Assembly (NCBI RefSeq): GCF_963678865.1
Contig: NZ_OY787459.1
Span: 4,179,001 to 4,243,000 of the forward strand
Direction of reading: 5' to 3'
DNA length: 64,000 nucleotides
From: Maridesulfovibrio sp.
GTDB taxonomy: Bacteria > Desulfobacterota > Desulfovibrionia > Desulfovibrionales > Desulfovibrionaceae
Both the position numbers and the translations under genes were made by a program. The notes under the pieces were generated by a model, which searched no databases, was not told the DNA's origin, and worked only from the letters and a program-made list of their open reading frames with translations. Shown here one piece after another: positions 8,424 through 16,704 of the stretch (position 1 is its first letter; each line of letters opens with the position of its first letter).

Positions 8424-8628
8424 TTTTTGCAGGGGGGCGGTTCTACTTCACTGTTCGTTCTGCGGGGGGGCGCTGTTGACGGCGTAAACCTTATGCCTTC
8501 GCTGTTGACCGCCTGCTTGTTAATGATTACTCCTCTTTTCCTGTGGCTGATTTTTCAGCAAGACAAGGTTTCATATCCCTACTAAGCTGGGGTGAAATTA
8601 ATATTGACTATCCCTTCAGGAGGTTTCC

Positions 8629-9348
8629 TTGAAAAATATAGCGTTGAAGCCGGGTGTGGATTTTGACGAGCTGCTTGCAGCAGCCCGGAACAAGTTCGGT
8701 GCGATTAAGTTTGAAGAAGTCAAAGTCGGCGACCGGATTTTTGAACTGGCCCAGATTGCGGACATGCCCGCGTATCTTGATAAACTCGTTGACAAGGCTC
8801 GTGGCGGAAAGAAAATTGATCTGCCTCTTTGGGCCAAGATATGGCCTTCCTCTCTTGTGCTCGGGTTTTACGCGCTCAAGTTCAAAGCTGCAGATGGTTC
8901 CAAATTTCTTGAAATCGGCACAGACGGAGGGCTTTGCGGGATGATTGCTGCCAGCCGGGGATATGATGTCGTGCTTGCCGATACCGATGACGACGCCCTT
9001 CTTTTTGCCCGTTTGAATGCCTTCCGCAACAAGCTTGACGATAAGATCAGCGTGCGCAAGATTGATTTTGCTGAAACCGATCTGGAAGAAAAATTCAACT
9101 ATATTTTAGGATGCGAAATTCTGCACCGTGACGAAGTGGCTAAATCTCTGCCGGGGTTCATAGCCAGACATCTTGTTGACGCAAAGGATGCGGAAGTGCT
9201 TTTGGCCATGGATAAAAAGCGTAGCGGAAAAAAATTCTTTGAGCAGACCAAGGACAGTTATCGCCTGATGAAGCAGGAAGTTCCGTTTGCTGGGAATATG
9301 GGCGAAGGAAAGTCCATTGTTTCTTTGGTCAGGATGGGAGTAAAATAA
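8629..9348 (+). CDS. Class I SAM-dependent methyltransferase, METTL21/nicotinamide N-methyltransferase-like
   Basis: Translation starts at TTG 8629, six bases after a perfect AGGAGG. The 239-residue protein has a leading helical part, LPLWAKIWPSSLVLG, then the SAM-binding motif I as LEIGTDGGLCG, LADTDDDALLFARLN as the acidic loop, and ILGCEILHRDE as the motif IV region. The WAKIWPS-type entry before motif I is typical of the METTL21 family, which methylates protein lysines, or of relatives acting on small molecules. The stop codon overlaps the start of the YcaO gene (TAATG), so the two are translationally coupled and probably act together. The substrate is unknown; modification of a partner protein such as the nearby DsrC is only a hypothesis. 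Confidence 0.75.
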   Translation: MKNIALKPGVDFDELLAAARNKFGAIKFEEVKVGDRIFELAQIADMPAYLDKLVDKARGGKKIDLPLWAKIWPSSLVLGFYALKFKAADGSKFLEIGTDGGLCGMIAASRGYDVVLADTDDDALLFARLNAFRNKLDDKISVRKIDFAETDLEEKFNYILGCEILHRDEVAKSLPGFIARHLVDAKDAEVLLAMDKKRSGKKFFEQTKDSYRLMKQEVPFAGNMGEGKSIVSLVRMGVK

Positions 9349-11075
9349 TGCTGGAACTCAAGTCGTGCCCCAAAGTTTATTCCAAGGATCAGGATAAGGC
9401 TGTCAGCCCTGAAGAGACTGTTTCCAGAGTTAAAGCTTTGCTGGATGAGAAGTGCAACGGTGTGCTCAAATGTACCCGCAAGGTTGATACCGGACGTCTT
9501 GGAATTCCGGTATTTATCAGTGAATGCGGCGATGAAGCCCGTGAAGTTATGCCCACCCGCAAACAAATGGGTAAAGGGGCTTCCGTGGCGCAGGCCGAGG
9601 CTTCCGCGCTTATGGAATTGGTTGAGCGATTCAGCTTTTTCAGTTTCTGGTCCAATGCCGAAAATTTTACTCTGGCCACATACAGTGAAGCTGAGGAGCT
9701 TTGGCCCGGCAAGGTTATTTCCATTGAGAAGATCCTGCAATCCGTGGGTGAGGATATGGATCCGGGCAAGGCACGGGTCATCCTAGACCTGGTGCGCTGG
9801 CATTTTTACCCCGCACTGAACGTGCATACCGGGGAAGAGGAATACGTGCCGCTGGATTGGTTCAAGATTCTTAATGAGTTCAACGGTGCTTCCGCAGGTA
9901 ACTCCCCGGAAGAATCAGTGCTTCAGGGAGCAAGTGAACTGGTGGAGCGGCACGTCTGTGCTGTGATTGACCGCGAGCGGCCCGAAGTTCCGGTTATCGA
10001 TCCCGCTTCCTGTGAAGACGAGGTGCTTGCTAATCTCTGCAAATGTTTTGATGACAACGACATCAAGTATATCATCAACGACTTTTCATTCGGTATGCCT
10101 CTGCCCACAGTGGCGGTAACCGCTTGGGACCCCTCCACCTTTCCGGGAATGAGTGAAATCGTTTTTACTGCAGGCACGTCCGCATCTCCCTGCAAGGCCG
10201 CAATCCGTGCTTTTACCGAAGTCGCGCAGTTGGCCGGGGATTTCGAGACCGGACGGGTTTATGAGGCTTCTGGTCTGCCTAAGTTCACCGAGATCGAACA
10301 GACAGGCTGGCTTGGTGCCGGGCAGTGCGTTAAGATTAAATCCCTTCCCTCGGTTGAGAGTGACGATATTTATGACGAACTGAAGCAGTTTGCCGCGAAG
10401 TTGGATGAAAAGGGATACACCCTGTATTCAGTGGATACCACCCATCCTGAACTGGGTGTATCGGCTAACTATAACTTTGTGCCCGGTTTCCAGTTCCGCG
10501 AAAGAACCCCGCATGCAAGTCTGGGGCTTTTTGTGGGACGTATTCTTTCCGAAAAGGTTGCCCTTGATATTGCCGGAGACGGGCTGGATGTTATCTCCGA
10601 TATTTACGGTGAACCTTACTTTATTCCTTTTTTTGAAGGGATGCTTGCTCTGCGTGGAGGGGATACTTCCCGCGCTGTGGATATGTTCAGCATTGCGGTG
10701 GATATGCAGCCTGCTGATGAAGAAAAGGCGCTTTCAGCTTTTTATACCGCCTACGCGCTTTCTCTGGAAGAGCGTTGGCCGGAAACAATTCCGTATCTCG
10801 ACCGGGCCATAGAGCTTGATGACGAGGCCAAGGAATACTTTAACCTGCGCGGCGTTGCTAAATTCAAGGCCAAGGATTATGCGCTGGCAGCGGTTGATTT
10901 CAAGGCGGCCCTCGCTTTGGACAGCGGGTCGGCATCCGATCTGGCCAACCTCGGGTTATGTCATAAGTTTATGGGCGAAGAGGATGAGGCTGTGGAGTAT
11001 CTGAGTACGGCACTGGAGCTGGACCCTTCCCTTGAATATGCAGTGCCGCATCTTCAGGAATTACTCGATAAATAA
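9348..11075 (+). CDS. YcaO-domain protein with C-terminal TPR repeats
   Basis: This 575-residue protein has the three ATP-binding YcaO blocks: EASALMELVERFSFF (about residue 84), SVLQGASELVERH (about 190-202), and CKAAIRAFTEVAQL (about 281-294). Residues about 425-575 form tetratricopeptide repeats (ALSAFYTAYALSLEERW, EYFNLRGVAKFKAKDY, DLANLGLCHKFMGEED). YcaO enzymes phosphorylate backbone amides to make azolines, thioamides or amidines in ribosomal peptides and in proteins such as methyl-CoM reductase; E. coli YcaO affects RimO-dependent methylthiolation of S12. It is coupled to the upstream methyltransferase and followed 199 bases later by dsrC. No precursor peptide or TfuA partner is visible. 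The TPR part likely docks a protein substrate, which is inference. Confidence 0.85.
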   Translation: MLELKSCPKVYSKDQDKAVSPEETVSRVKALLDEKCNGVLKCTRKVDTGRLGIPVFISECGDEAREVMPTRKQMGKGASVAQAEASALMELVERFSFFSFWSNAENFTLATYSEAEELWPGKVISIEKILQSVGEDMDPGKARVILDLVRWHFYPALNVHTGEEEYVPLDWFKILNEFNGASAGNSPEESVLQGASELVERHVCAVIDRERPEVPVIDPASCEDEVLANLCKCFDDNDIKYIINDFSFGMPLPTVAVTAWDPSTFPGMSEIVFTAGTSASPCKAAIRAFTEVAQLAGDFETGRVYEASGLPKFTEIEQTGWLGAGQCVKIKSLPSVESDDIYDELKQFAAKLDEKGYTLYSVDTTHPELGVSANYNFVPGFQFRERTPHASLGLFVGRILSEKVALDIAGDGLDVISDIYGEPYFIPFFEGMLALRGGDTSRAVDMFSIAVDMQPADEEKALSAFYTAYALSLEERWPETIPYLDRAIELDDEAKEYFNLRGVAKFKAKDYALAAVDFKAALALDSGSASDLANLGLCHKFMGEEDEAVEYLSTALELDPSLEYAVPHLQELLDK

Positions 11076-11110
11076 ATCGTTGTTTTATATGGTTCTGTTT
11101 AAGAACTTGA

Positions 11111-11139
11111 TTGACAAAAAACGGATTTAAGGCTTATCT
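11111..11139 (+). promoter_or_regulatory. Likely promoter of dsrC
   Basis: TTGACA at 11111-11116 is followed after 17 bases by TTATCT. It gives a leader of about 130 bases before the dsrC start. The -10 match is weak, the -35 match is perfect. Confidence 0.45.
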
Positions 11140-11186
11140 CAGACTGAGCAAAACGCATTTAGATTTTGCGCTGTAAAATAGTCGTG

Positions 11187-11207
11187 AAACAGCGGATCGC
11201 TGTTTTT
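11187..11207 (+). promoter_or_regulatory. Hairpin in the dsrC leader
   Basis: AAACAGCG and CGCTGTTT form a perfect eight-pair stem with a three-base loop, followed by TTGG. It lies 68 bases before the dsrC ATG. It could stabilise the mRNA or act as a partial attenuator; the T-run is short. Confidence 0.35.
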
Positions 11208-11274
11208 GGATATGGCAGGTTCGACACGGTTTGAACCTACAGTAATAAATGTAAATATTCCTAGGAGTATTATT

Positions 11275-11592
11275 ATGGCTATCGTAGAATTCATGGGCAA
11301 AAGCTTTGATGTTGATGAAGACGGTTTCCTCCTGAAGTTTGAAGACTGGTGCCCTGAGTGGGTTGACTTCTGCAAAGAGTCCGAAGGCATCAAAGATCTC
11401 AACGAAGAACACCAGAAAGTTATCGACTTCCTGCAGGACTACTACAAAAAGAACGGTATCGCTCCCATGGTGCGCATCCTCTCTAAAGTAACTGGTTTCA
11501 AACTGAAGCACATCTACGAACTGTTCCCCTCCGGACCCGGTAAGGGAGCTTGTAAGATGGCTGGTCTGCCCAAGCCTACCGGCTGCGTTTAG
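11275..11592 (+). CDS. dsrC: DsrC, sulfur-carrier protein of dissimilatory sulfite reductase
   Basis: The start is ATG 11275 with AGGAG eight bases upstream. The 105-residue protein has the full DsrC form: the central helical region ending GIAPMVRILSKVTG, and the flexible C-terminal arm GKGACKMAGLPKPTGCV with both redox cysteines, Cys93 and Cys104, the latter next to last. DsrC forms a trisulfide with sulfur from sulfite reduced by DsrAB and delivers it to the membrane complex DsrMKJOP. The presence of both cysteines separates true DsrC from TusE-type homologues. As usual in Desulfovibrio the gene is monocistronic, here with its own promoter-like sequence, leader hairpin and strong terminator, and its codons are biased as in highly expressed genes. 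Confidence 0.95.
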   Translation: MAIVEFMGKSFDVDEDGFLLKFEDWCPEWVDFCKESEGIKDLNEEHQKVIDFLQDYYKKNGIAPMVRILSKVTGFKLKHIYELFPSGPGKGACKMAGLPKPTGCV

Positions 11593-11617
11593 TTCCAGAC
11601 AGCTTTCAGAATATTTG

Positions 11618-11647
11618 GGCGGGATCCTCGCGGTCCCGCCTTTTTTG
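11618..11647 (+). terminator. Terminator of dsrC
   Basis: GGCGGGA pairs with TCCCGCC and six Ts follow, 25 bases after the stop codon. Confidence 0.85.
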
Positions 11648-11773
11648 TTCATATAAGACAGGTAGCTGACTGGTGACGGTTCGGTTATTGAGTTGAAGTA
11701 GGGGTTGCAATTTATCCCCGGTTTGATAGCTGAATCGTCAACAGGCATCTGGTTGTCTGTTCGTCCCGGTCGC

Positions 11774-11802
11774 TTGACGTAAGTCGGGCGAGCCTGTTAA
11801 CT
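11774..11802 (+). promoter_or_regulatory. Possible promoter of rpmE
   Basis: TTGACG and TTAACT are spaced by 17 bases, about 100 bases upstream of rpmE. The -10 match is weak. Confidence 0.35.
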
Positions 11803-11905
11803 TATTGCACCAAAAATTGCGGAACTGGGCAGATAGTACTTGCATATTCTTATGCGTAGGTGTACTTGGCCTTGTTTTCACGGTTAACAAAGACAGGAGA
11901 AAGTC

Positions 11906-12136
11906 ATGAAAAAAGATATCCATCCGAAACTTTATAAGGCAACTGTACGCTGCCACTGCGGTTACGAGTCTGAGCTTTACTCTACTATGGGTGAAGATGT
12001 GAGCACTGAAATTTGTTCCAACTGCCACCCTTTTTACACCGGTAAGCAGCGTTTTGTTGATACCGCTGGTCGTATCGACCGCTTCAAAAGGAAGTTCGGT
12101 AACTTCGACGCAGCAAGTAAAGTTAAGGGCAACTAG
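11906..12136 (+). CDS. rpmE: 50S ribosomal protein L31, zinc-binding type
   Basis: The 76-residue product begins MKKDIHPKL and ends in a basic tail, as L31 does. Cysteines in RCHCGY and [13 protein letters not shown] form the zinc site of the C+ (non-alternative) L31 type. L31 bridges the central protuberance of the large subunit to the small subunit. The start has AGGAGA six to eleven bases upstream. It heads the conserved block rpmE, DUF1385, prfA, prmC, but a terminator-like hairpin separates it from the next gene. Confidence 0.95.
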   Translation: MKKDIHPKLYKATVRCHCGYESELYSTMGEDVSTEICSNCHPFYTGKQRFVDTAGRIDRFKRKFGNFDAASKVKGN

Positions 12137-12164
12137 CTCATATTTTTGCGGTTTTGCCGCTTGA

Positions 12165-12208
12165 ACATGCCTCTGCCGTATTTTACGGTAGAGGCATGTC
12201 CTTTTTTT
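12165..12208 (+). terminator. Terminator of rpmE
   Basis: ACATGCCTCT and AGAGGCATGT pair, with a nearly complete inner stem CCGTA/TACGG, followed by CCTTTTTTT. Confidence 0.85.
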
Positions 12209-12383
12209 AAATTATTTAAAGTCCTGCATCGTAGCCGGGTGGGACATTTCAAATCCCTCCCCGCTGTATTTTTCTGTAATGATATTCAATTTCAGTCTTG
12301 CTTGACGGCTGTTAATGATTATTTTACTTGAGAAATATTAATTCTACGGGCCTTACCCGGCCTTTTTCAGTGAGGAAACGGAT

Positions 12384-13331
12384 TTGAAATTACCTCTTCT
12401 TATGTCCGCTGCCAAAACAGTTGGCGGGCAGGCTGTTATCGAAGGCGTTATGATGCGCGCAAAGGACAATCTTGCCATTGCAGTCCGTCGTCCGGACGGA
12501 GAAATTACTGTTGAACTCCGTCCATGGTTCTCAATGACACCCGCGTGTATGAAAAAGCCTTTTCTGCGCGGTTTTCCCATTTTTATGGAGACCATGGTTA
12601 ATGGTGTCAAAGCTCTGAATTATTCCGCTACACAGGCTCTTGACGAAGAGGAAGACGGCGAACTGACTACATTTCATCTTGTGCTGACCATGGTTATCGC
12701 GCTTGGTGCTGCGCTGGGTCTTTTCGTAGTGCTGCCGCATTTTTTTTCCGTAGCCCTGAAGTGGTGGGGTATTTCCGGAGGCGTTGATACCTTGAGTTTC
12801 CATATCTGGGACGGCTTTTTCAAGATGGTCATGTTTCTCGGTTACATTATTTCCATTTCATTTGTGCCGGATATTAAACGTGTATTTCAGTATCATGGTG
12901 CCGAACACAAGGCTATCTGGGCCTATGAAGCGGGCGGCAAGCTTGATGTTTGTGAAATTAAAAATTTCAGCAGGCTGCATCCCCGTTGCGGAACAGCGTT
13001 TCTGCTTTTCGTATTAGTTGTGAGTATCCTGCTTTTTACTGTGCTGGTTCCCATGATTGCTGCCATCTGGGTGCCGCAAGGCTTTGTGCTTAAAAATTTA
13101 TATATAGTAGGTATCAAGCTGCTGCTGATGGCCCCTGTGAGTGCGATCGCCTATGAGATGATCAAGGTATCTTCCAAGCATGAGGACAAGGCTATTTGCA
13201 AGGTGGCGTGTATGCCCGGAATGGGGATGCAGCTGCTGACTACCCGCGAGCCCGATGAACAGCAGATTGAAGTTGCTCTCGCGGCACTCAATACGGCGGT
13301 TGCTGCCGATACTGATGGAGGAAACAGCTGA
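12384..13331 (+). CDS. DUF1385 (YqhQ-like) membrane protein
   Basis: I take TTG 12384, seven bases after TGAGGA; an ATG at 12402 is a possible alternative start. The 315-residue protein has the family's N-terminal block [13 protein letters not shown], the block [14 protein letters not shown], and [12 protein letters not shown]. Four hydrophobic stretches, near residues 92-118, 138-160, 205-232 and 238-262, predict an inner-membrane protein. The role of the family is not known to me beyond its constant placement next to prfA. Its stop overlaps the prfA start (TGATG), so the two are cotranslated. The HGAEHK motif, with conserved His and Glu, hints at metal binding, which is inference. Confidence 0.85.
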   Translation: MKLPLLMSAAKTVGGQAVIEGVMMRAKDNLAIAVRRPDGEITVELRPWFSMTPACMKKPFLRGFPIFMETMVNGVKALNYSATQALDEEEDGELTTFHLVLTMVIALGAALGLFVVLPHFFSVALKWWGISGGVDTLSFHIWDGFFKMVMFLGYIISISFVPDIKRVFQYHGAEHKAIWAYEAGGKLDVCEIKNFSRLHPRCGTAFLLFVLVVSILLFTVLVPMIAAIWVPQGFVLKNLYIVGIKLLLMAPVSAIAYEMIKVSSKHEDKAICKVACMPGMGMQLLTTREPDEQQIEVALAALNTAVAADTDGGNS

Positions 13332-14404
13332 TGTTTGCCAAGTTGGAAGAGATTGAACGTTCTTTCATGGATCTGGAGCAGGAGCTTGCAGACCCGGAAG
13401 TTTATAATAATCAGGACCGCTACCGTAAGGTAACCATAGCTCACGCTGAACTCGGCGAAGTTGTGGAAGCTTTTCGCGAATATAAAAAGCTTTCCGCCGA
13501 CCTTGAAGACAACAAGGAAATGGCCAAGGATTCCGACCCTGAAATCCGTGAAATGGCCGAAATGGAAATTTCCGAGATAAAGGATCGCCTGCCCAAGCTG
13601 GAGGAGGAACTCAAGCTGCTCCTGCTGCCCAAAGATCCCATGGACGGCAAGAACATCATTCTTGAAATCCGTGCCGGTACCGGCGGTGAAGAAGCCGCTC
13701 TTTTTGCTGCCGATCTTTTTCGTATGTATTCCCGTTTCGCTGAATCCAACGGCTGGAAGGTTGAGGTTATGAACTCCAACCCTACCGGAACAGGCGGTTT
13801 CAAGGAAATTATTGCTGCCATCAGCGGTAGCCGCATTTATTCCAAAATGAAGTACGAGTCGGGTACTCACCGTGTTCAGCGAGTGCCTGCCACCGAAACA
13901 CAGGGACGTATCCATACCTCCGCTGCTACTGTGGCAATCATGCCAGAAGCAGAGGAAGTGGATGTGAAGGTGCGCACCGAGGATTTGCGTATCGATGTAT
14001 TCCGTGCATCAGGTCCCGGCGGGCAGTCCGTTAACACTACTGACTCCGCTATCCGTATCACCCACCTTCCCACCGGTCTGGTTGTTATCTGTCAGGATGA
14101 GAAGTCCCAGCACAAGAACAAAGCCAAGGCCATGAAGGTTCTCTGTTCCCGTCTGTTGCAGGCCGAGCAGGAAAAACAGCATGAGGAAATGGCTGAACAG
14201 CGTCGTGCACAGGTAGGTTCGGGTGACCGTTCCGAACGTATCCGTACTTACAACTTTCCTCAGGGCAGGGTGACTGATCACCGCATTAACCTGACTCTTT
14301 ACAAGCTCGATGCAGTTATCGAAGGGGATATGAACGAGCTGGTCGATTCACTCGTCAGTCATTATCAGTCCGAAGCTCTGAAGCAGCAGGCTCAGGACGG
14401 TTAG
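13331..14404 (+). CDS. prfA: Peptide chain release factor 1
   Basis: The 357-residue protein is of normal length. It carries GGQ at residues 230-232 inside [14 protein letters not shown], the catalytic motif that enters the peptidyl transferase centre, and the block [18 protein letters not shown] containing the stop-codon reading loop of the RF1 type (recognition of UAA and UAG). The N-terminal domain is helical and charged. The ATG overlaps the stop of the DUF1385 gene. prmC, encoding the methyltransferase that modifies the Gln of GGQ, follows after a terminator-like hairpin. Confidence 0.97.
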   Translation: MFAKLEEIERSFMDLEQELADPEVYNNQDRYRKVTIAHAELGEVVEAFREYKKLSADLEDNKEMAKDSDPEIREMAEMEISEIKDRLPKLEEELKLLLLPKDPMDGKNIILEIRAGTGGEEAALFAADLFRMYSRFAESNGWKVEVMNSNPTGTGGFKEIIAAISGSRIYSKMKYESGTHRVQRVPATETQGRIHTSAATVAIMPEAEEVDVKVRTEDLRIDVFRASGPGGQSVNTTDSAIRITHLPTGLVVICQDEKSQHKNKAKAMKVLCSRLLQAEQEKQHEEMAEQRRAQVGSGDRSERIRTYNFPQGRVTDHRINLTLYKLDAVIEGDMNELVDSLVSHYQSEALKQQAQDG

Positions 14405-14525
14405 TGCCTTCGGCTCCCGTTGGTCTGATTTATCAGTAAGATTTGAAGCAAAGCTTCTCGTCTATCGGCTGTGAGGTCTACCGGGGTCTAAATATTTTGT
14501 TATGTTTCGCAACTATGATTTTAAT

Positions 14526-14560
14526 AAACGGGATATTTTTTAATATCCCGTTTTTATTTT
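14526..14560 (+). terminator. Terminator between prfA and prmC
   Basis: AAACGGGATATT pairs perfectly with AATATCCCGTTT around a short T loop, followed by TTATTTTTT. The prmC ribosome site begins immediately after, so prmC may depend on read-through. Confidence 0.75.
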
Positions 14561-14573
14561 TTGGAGAAATGCT

Positions 14574-15437
14574 TTGGCTGATCGAAAATTAAAAGAAGTT
14601 CTTTCCAGAGCTGCTGCACAACTCAAAAAAGCCGGTGTGGACTCTCCTGCTTTATCTGCGCAGTTGTTTGCGGAGAAGGTTTTTGATCTGAACCGTGTGC
14701 AGCTGATTATTGAGCTGGAAAGTTCAGTTGATTCTGAAAAGCTTGCTGAATTCGAAGCCTTGGTAAAGCGCAGGGCTTCCGGTGAGCCTGCTGCTTATAT
14801 TCTAGGCGTGAAGGAATTTTACGGTTTTGAATTCAAGGTCGGTCCCGGTGTGCTGATTCCTCGTCCTGAGACCGAAGAAATTGTTGAGAAAGTTCAACAG
14901 TTGTTCCGTGCAGATGACAAATTTCTTTTCGCTGATTTCGGCACTGGGTCAGGAATTCTGGCTGTTACCGTGGCTAAGCTTTTTCCTGAATCGCAGGTGG
15001 TTGCTGTTGATCTTAGTGCCTCTGCTCTGACAATTGCGCGGGAAAATGCGCTGTTGCATCACGTGGCGGAGCGGGTGCAGTTCGTGCGTGCTGATTTTAA
15101 TGAACCTCTGCTGGCAGATGCGAAGTTCGACCTGATTCTGGCTAATCCGCCTTATCTTTGCGAAGCGGAATTGGAGGATATCAGTTCTGAGGTTGCGGAG
15201 TTCGAGCCTGTCTCTGCTTTGGTCAGCGGCCCGGCAGGGGATGAGGACATCAAGGGCAGCGCCCCGCGTATAGCTGCGGCGCTAAAGAAAGGCGGAACAG
15301 TCTTTATGGAGATCGGTTATCTTCAGGGGCAGAAGGCTTATGAAATTTTTGACTCCTGTGCTGCTTTTGAGGGGTGTGTGGCTATTCACAAAGACCTTTC
15401 CGGGCATGACCGTATCGTTGTGGCAAAAAAGAGATAG
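14574..15437 (+). CDS. prmC: Release factor glutamine methyltransferase
   Basis: The start is TTG 14574 with GGAGA seven bases upstream; a nearby ATG at 14567 is out of frame. The 287-residue protein has the helical N-terminal domain (about residues 1-80), YILGVKEFYGFEFKV, then the SAM site FADFGTGSGILAV at about 121-133 and the catalytic NPPY at 191-194. PrmC transfers a methyl group to the N5 of the GGQ glutamine of release factors, which matches its place after prfA. Confidence 0.95.
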   Translation: MADRKLKEVLSRAAAQLKKAGVDSPALSAQLFAEKVFDLNRVQLIIELESSVDSEKLAEFEALVKRRASGEPAAYILGVKEFYGFEFKVGPGVLIPRPETEEIVEKVQQLFRADDKFLFADFGTGSGILAVTVAKLFPESQVVAVDLSASALTIARENALLHHVAERVQFVRADFNEPLLADAKFDLILANPPYLCEAELEDISSEVAEFEPVSALVSGPAGDEDIKGSAPRIAAALKKGGTVFMEIGYLQGQKAYEIFDSCAAFEGCVAIHKDLSGHDRIVVAKKR

Positions 15438-15449
15438 CTTTGCTGCATG

Positions 15450-15465
15450 GTTGCAAAAAAACCAC
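15450..15465 (+). promoter_or_regulatory. Possible activator site 1 upstream of lpxC
   Basis: GTTGCAAAAAAACCAC is an imperfect inverted repeat, GTTG against CMAC, around seven As. A near copy lies 33 bases downstream. It also overlaps the start of a hairpin after prmC. The site is about 140 bases before the predicted lpxC transcription start. Confidence 0.4.
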
Positions 15466-15482
15466 AACGTATGTTTGTGGTT
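15460..15482 (+). terminator. Hairpin after prmC
   Basis: AACCACAA and TTGTGGTT form an eight-pair stem with a seven-base loop, 22 bases after the prmC stop. GTTGTAAA follows instead of a clean T-run, so termination would be weak. Confidence 0.35.
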
Positions 15483-15498
15483 GTTGTAAAAAAACAAC
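15483..15498 (+). promoter_or_regulatory. Possible activator site 2 upstream of lpxC
   Basis: GTTGTAAAAAAACAAC is a perfect inverted repeat of GTTGT-type ends around the A-run and repeats site 1 at a distance of 33 bases, about three helical turns. Its centre is about 107 bases before the predicted transcription start, a usual place for binding sites of sigma-54 activators. Confidence 0.45.
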
Positions 15499-15571
15499 TG
15501 CTTACGTTTGACCGGTCTTCGTTAAATATAAAAAGTTTGTAAAATCGAGTAGTTATGAAAATCAATATCTG

Positions 15572-15587
15572 TGGCATAATGTTTGCA
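15572..15587 (+). promoter_or_regulatory. Sigma-54 (-24/-12) promoter of lpxC
   Basis: TGGCATAATGTTTGCA matches TGGCA and TTGCA of the sigma-54 consensus with the required ten bases between GG and GC. Transcription would start near 15598, just before the AGGAG of lpxC. Confidence 0.65.
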
Positions 15588-15611
15588 GTAGTGGGGTTAA
15601 CAGGAGATAAT

Positions 15612-16538
15612 ATGCTACAAACTACTATTCAGAATACAGTAAGATGCAAGGGTATCGGCCTTCACAGCGGCAAGCAGGTGGAAATCGTACTCAGGCCTGC
15701 TGTCGAAGACACTGGAATCCTTTTTTCTCTTCATACCGGTTCCGGTAGCTCTTTCATTACTCCCAATCCCAATCTGGTTGTAGCCACCGGACTTGCCACT
15801 ACTCTTGGCAACGGGCAGGACTCCGTATCCACTGTTGAGCATTTGCTTGCCGCAGTACGCGGCATGGGTGTCGATAATATCCACGTAGAAGTAAGAGGCA
15901 ATGAGCTGCCCATCATGGACGGTAGCGCAGGGCCTTTCGTATACTTGCTCCGTCAGGCCGGAGTTCGGGAGCTTTCCAAGTCCCGCAAGGTTCTGAGTGT
16001 TACTAAATCCATTAATTTCGAGCAGGAAGGCAAATACGTCAGGGCTTTCCCCCATGACGGTTTTGCAGTTGACTATACTATTGATTTTGAACATCCCCAG
16101 ATCGGTAAACAAACCCTTTCCCTCGAAATTACCCCCGACGTATTCATGGACGAGCTGGCAAAGGCCAGAACTTTCGGTTTTCTGAAAGAAGTTGAATATC
16201 TGCATGCCAACGGTCTTGCCCTTGGCGGATCTCTTGATAACGCAGTTGTTCTGGATGATTACGGTATCCTGAATGATGGCGGCCTTCGTTTTGCTGATGA
16301 ATTTGTAAGGCACAAAATGCTCGATTTTATCGGCGATATGGCTGTTCTTGAGATGCCTCTGCAGGGACGTTTCGAAGTCTATGCTTCAGGACATGCCCTG
16401 AACAATTCTTTTCTGAAATACCTGCACGCCAATGCAGTGGACTATCTTGAAGAGCGCTCCCTTGAGCCTGCTCCCGGCAAAGTTGTGGAAAAGAGCTTCT
16501 CCCCGGTTGCACCGGATGCTGTCCCCTCACCTGCTTAG
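15612..16538 (+). CDS. lpxC: UDP-3-O-acyl-N-acetylglucosamine deacetylase
   Basis: The start is ATG 15612, five bases after AGGAG. The reading frame stays open to 15555, but that stretch contains the promoter. The 308-residue protein has the family's opening TIQNTVRCKGIGLHSG, the zinc ligands in STVEHLLAAVRGMG and RHKMLDFIGD, and NELPIMDGSAGPFV. LpxC carries out the committed step of lipid A synthesis in the cytoplasm and is a zinc hydrolase. It is not next to other lipid A genes. The C-terminal tail of about 25 residues after the catalytic domain is Pro/Ala rich. The sigma-54-like promoter is unusual for an essential envelope gene. Confidence 0.95.
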   Translation: MLQTTIQNTVRCKGIGLHSGKQVEIVLRPAVEDTGILFSLHTGSGSSFITPNPNLVVATGLATTLGNGQDSVSTVEHLLAAVRGMGVDNIHVEVRGNELPIMDGSAGPFVYLLRQAGVRELSKSRKVLSVTKSINFEQEGKYVRAFPHDGFAVDYTIDFEHPQIGKQTLSLEITPDVFMDELAKARTFGFLKEVEYLHANGLALGGSLDNAVVLDDYGILNDGGLRFADEFVRHKMLDFIGDMAVLEMPLQGRFEVYASGHALNNSFLKYLHANAVDYLEERSLEPAPGKVVEKSFSPVAPDAVPSPA

Positions 16539-16563
16539 CAGGAAGTTTGTAGTTTGATTTTTC

Positions 16564-16595
16564 AGACCCGTCGGTTTCCGGCGGGTCTTTTTTTT
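16564..16595 (+). terminator. Terminator of lpxC
   Basis: AGACCCGTCG and CGGCGGGTCT pair around GTTTC, followed by eight Ts. Confidence 0.85.
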
Positions 16596-16704
16596 GAACC
16601 TCTTTATATTATATTGAGGGGACGGGCTTGACTCCACAAGGGGCAGCAGTAAATATGGGATATTAATTTCAAGAATTTGTCGGTGTATATTCCAAGGAGA
16701 ATCC

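Noticed and set aside
8471..8509. Direct repeat CGCTGTTGAC (8471 and 8500) before the methyltransferase gene
   Set aside because: Ten bases in two copies is too little to call a binding site; no dyad and no promoter geometry.
11254..11271. Palindrome covering the dsrC ribosome site (AATATTCCT/AGGAGTATT)
   Set aside because: It has no loop and a mismatch, so a stable hairpin is unlikely; the AGGAG explains half of it.
16628..16655. TTGACT-N16-TAAATA as promoter of the first chemoreceptor gene
   Set aside because: Spacing is short and the match weak; no independent support.
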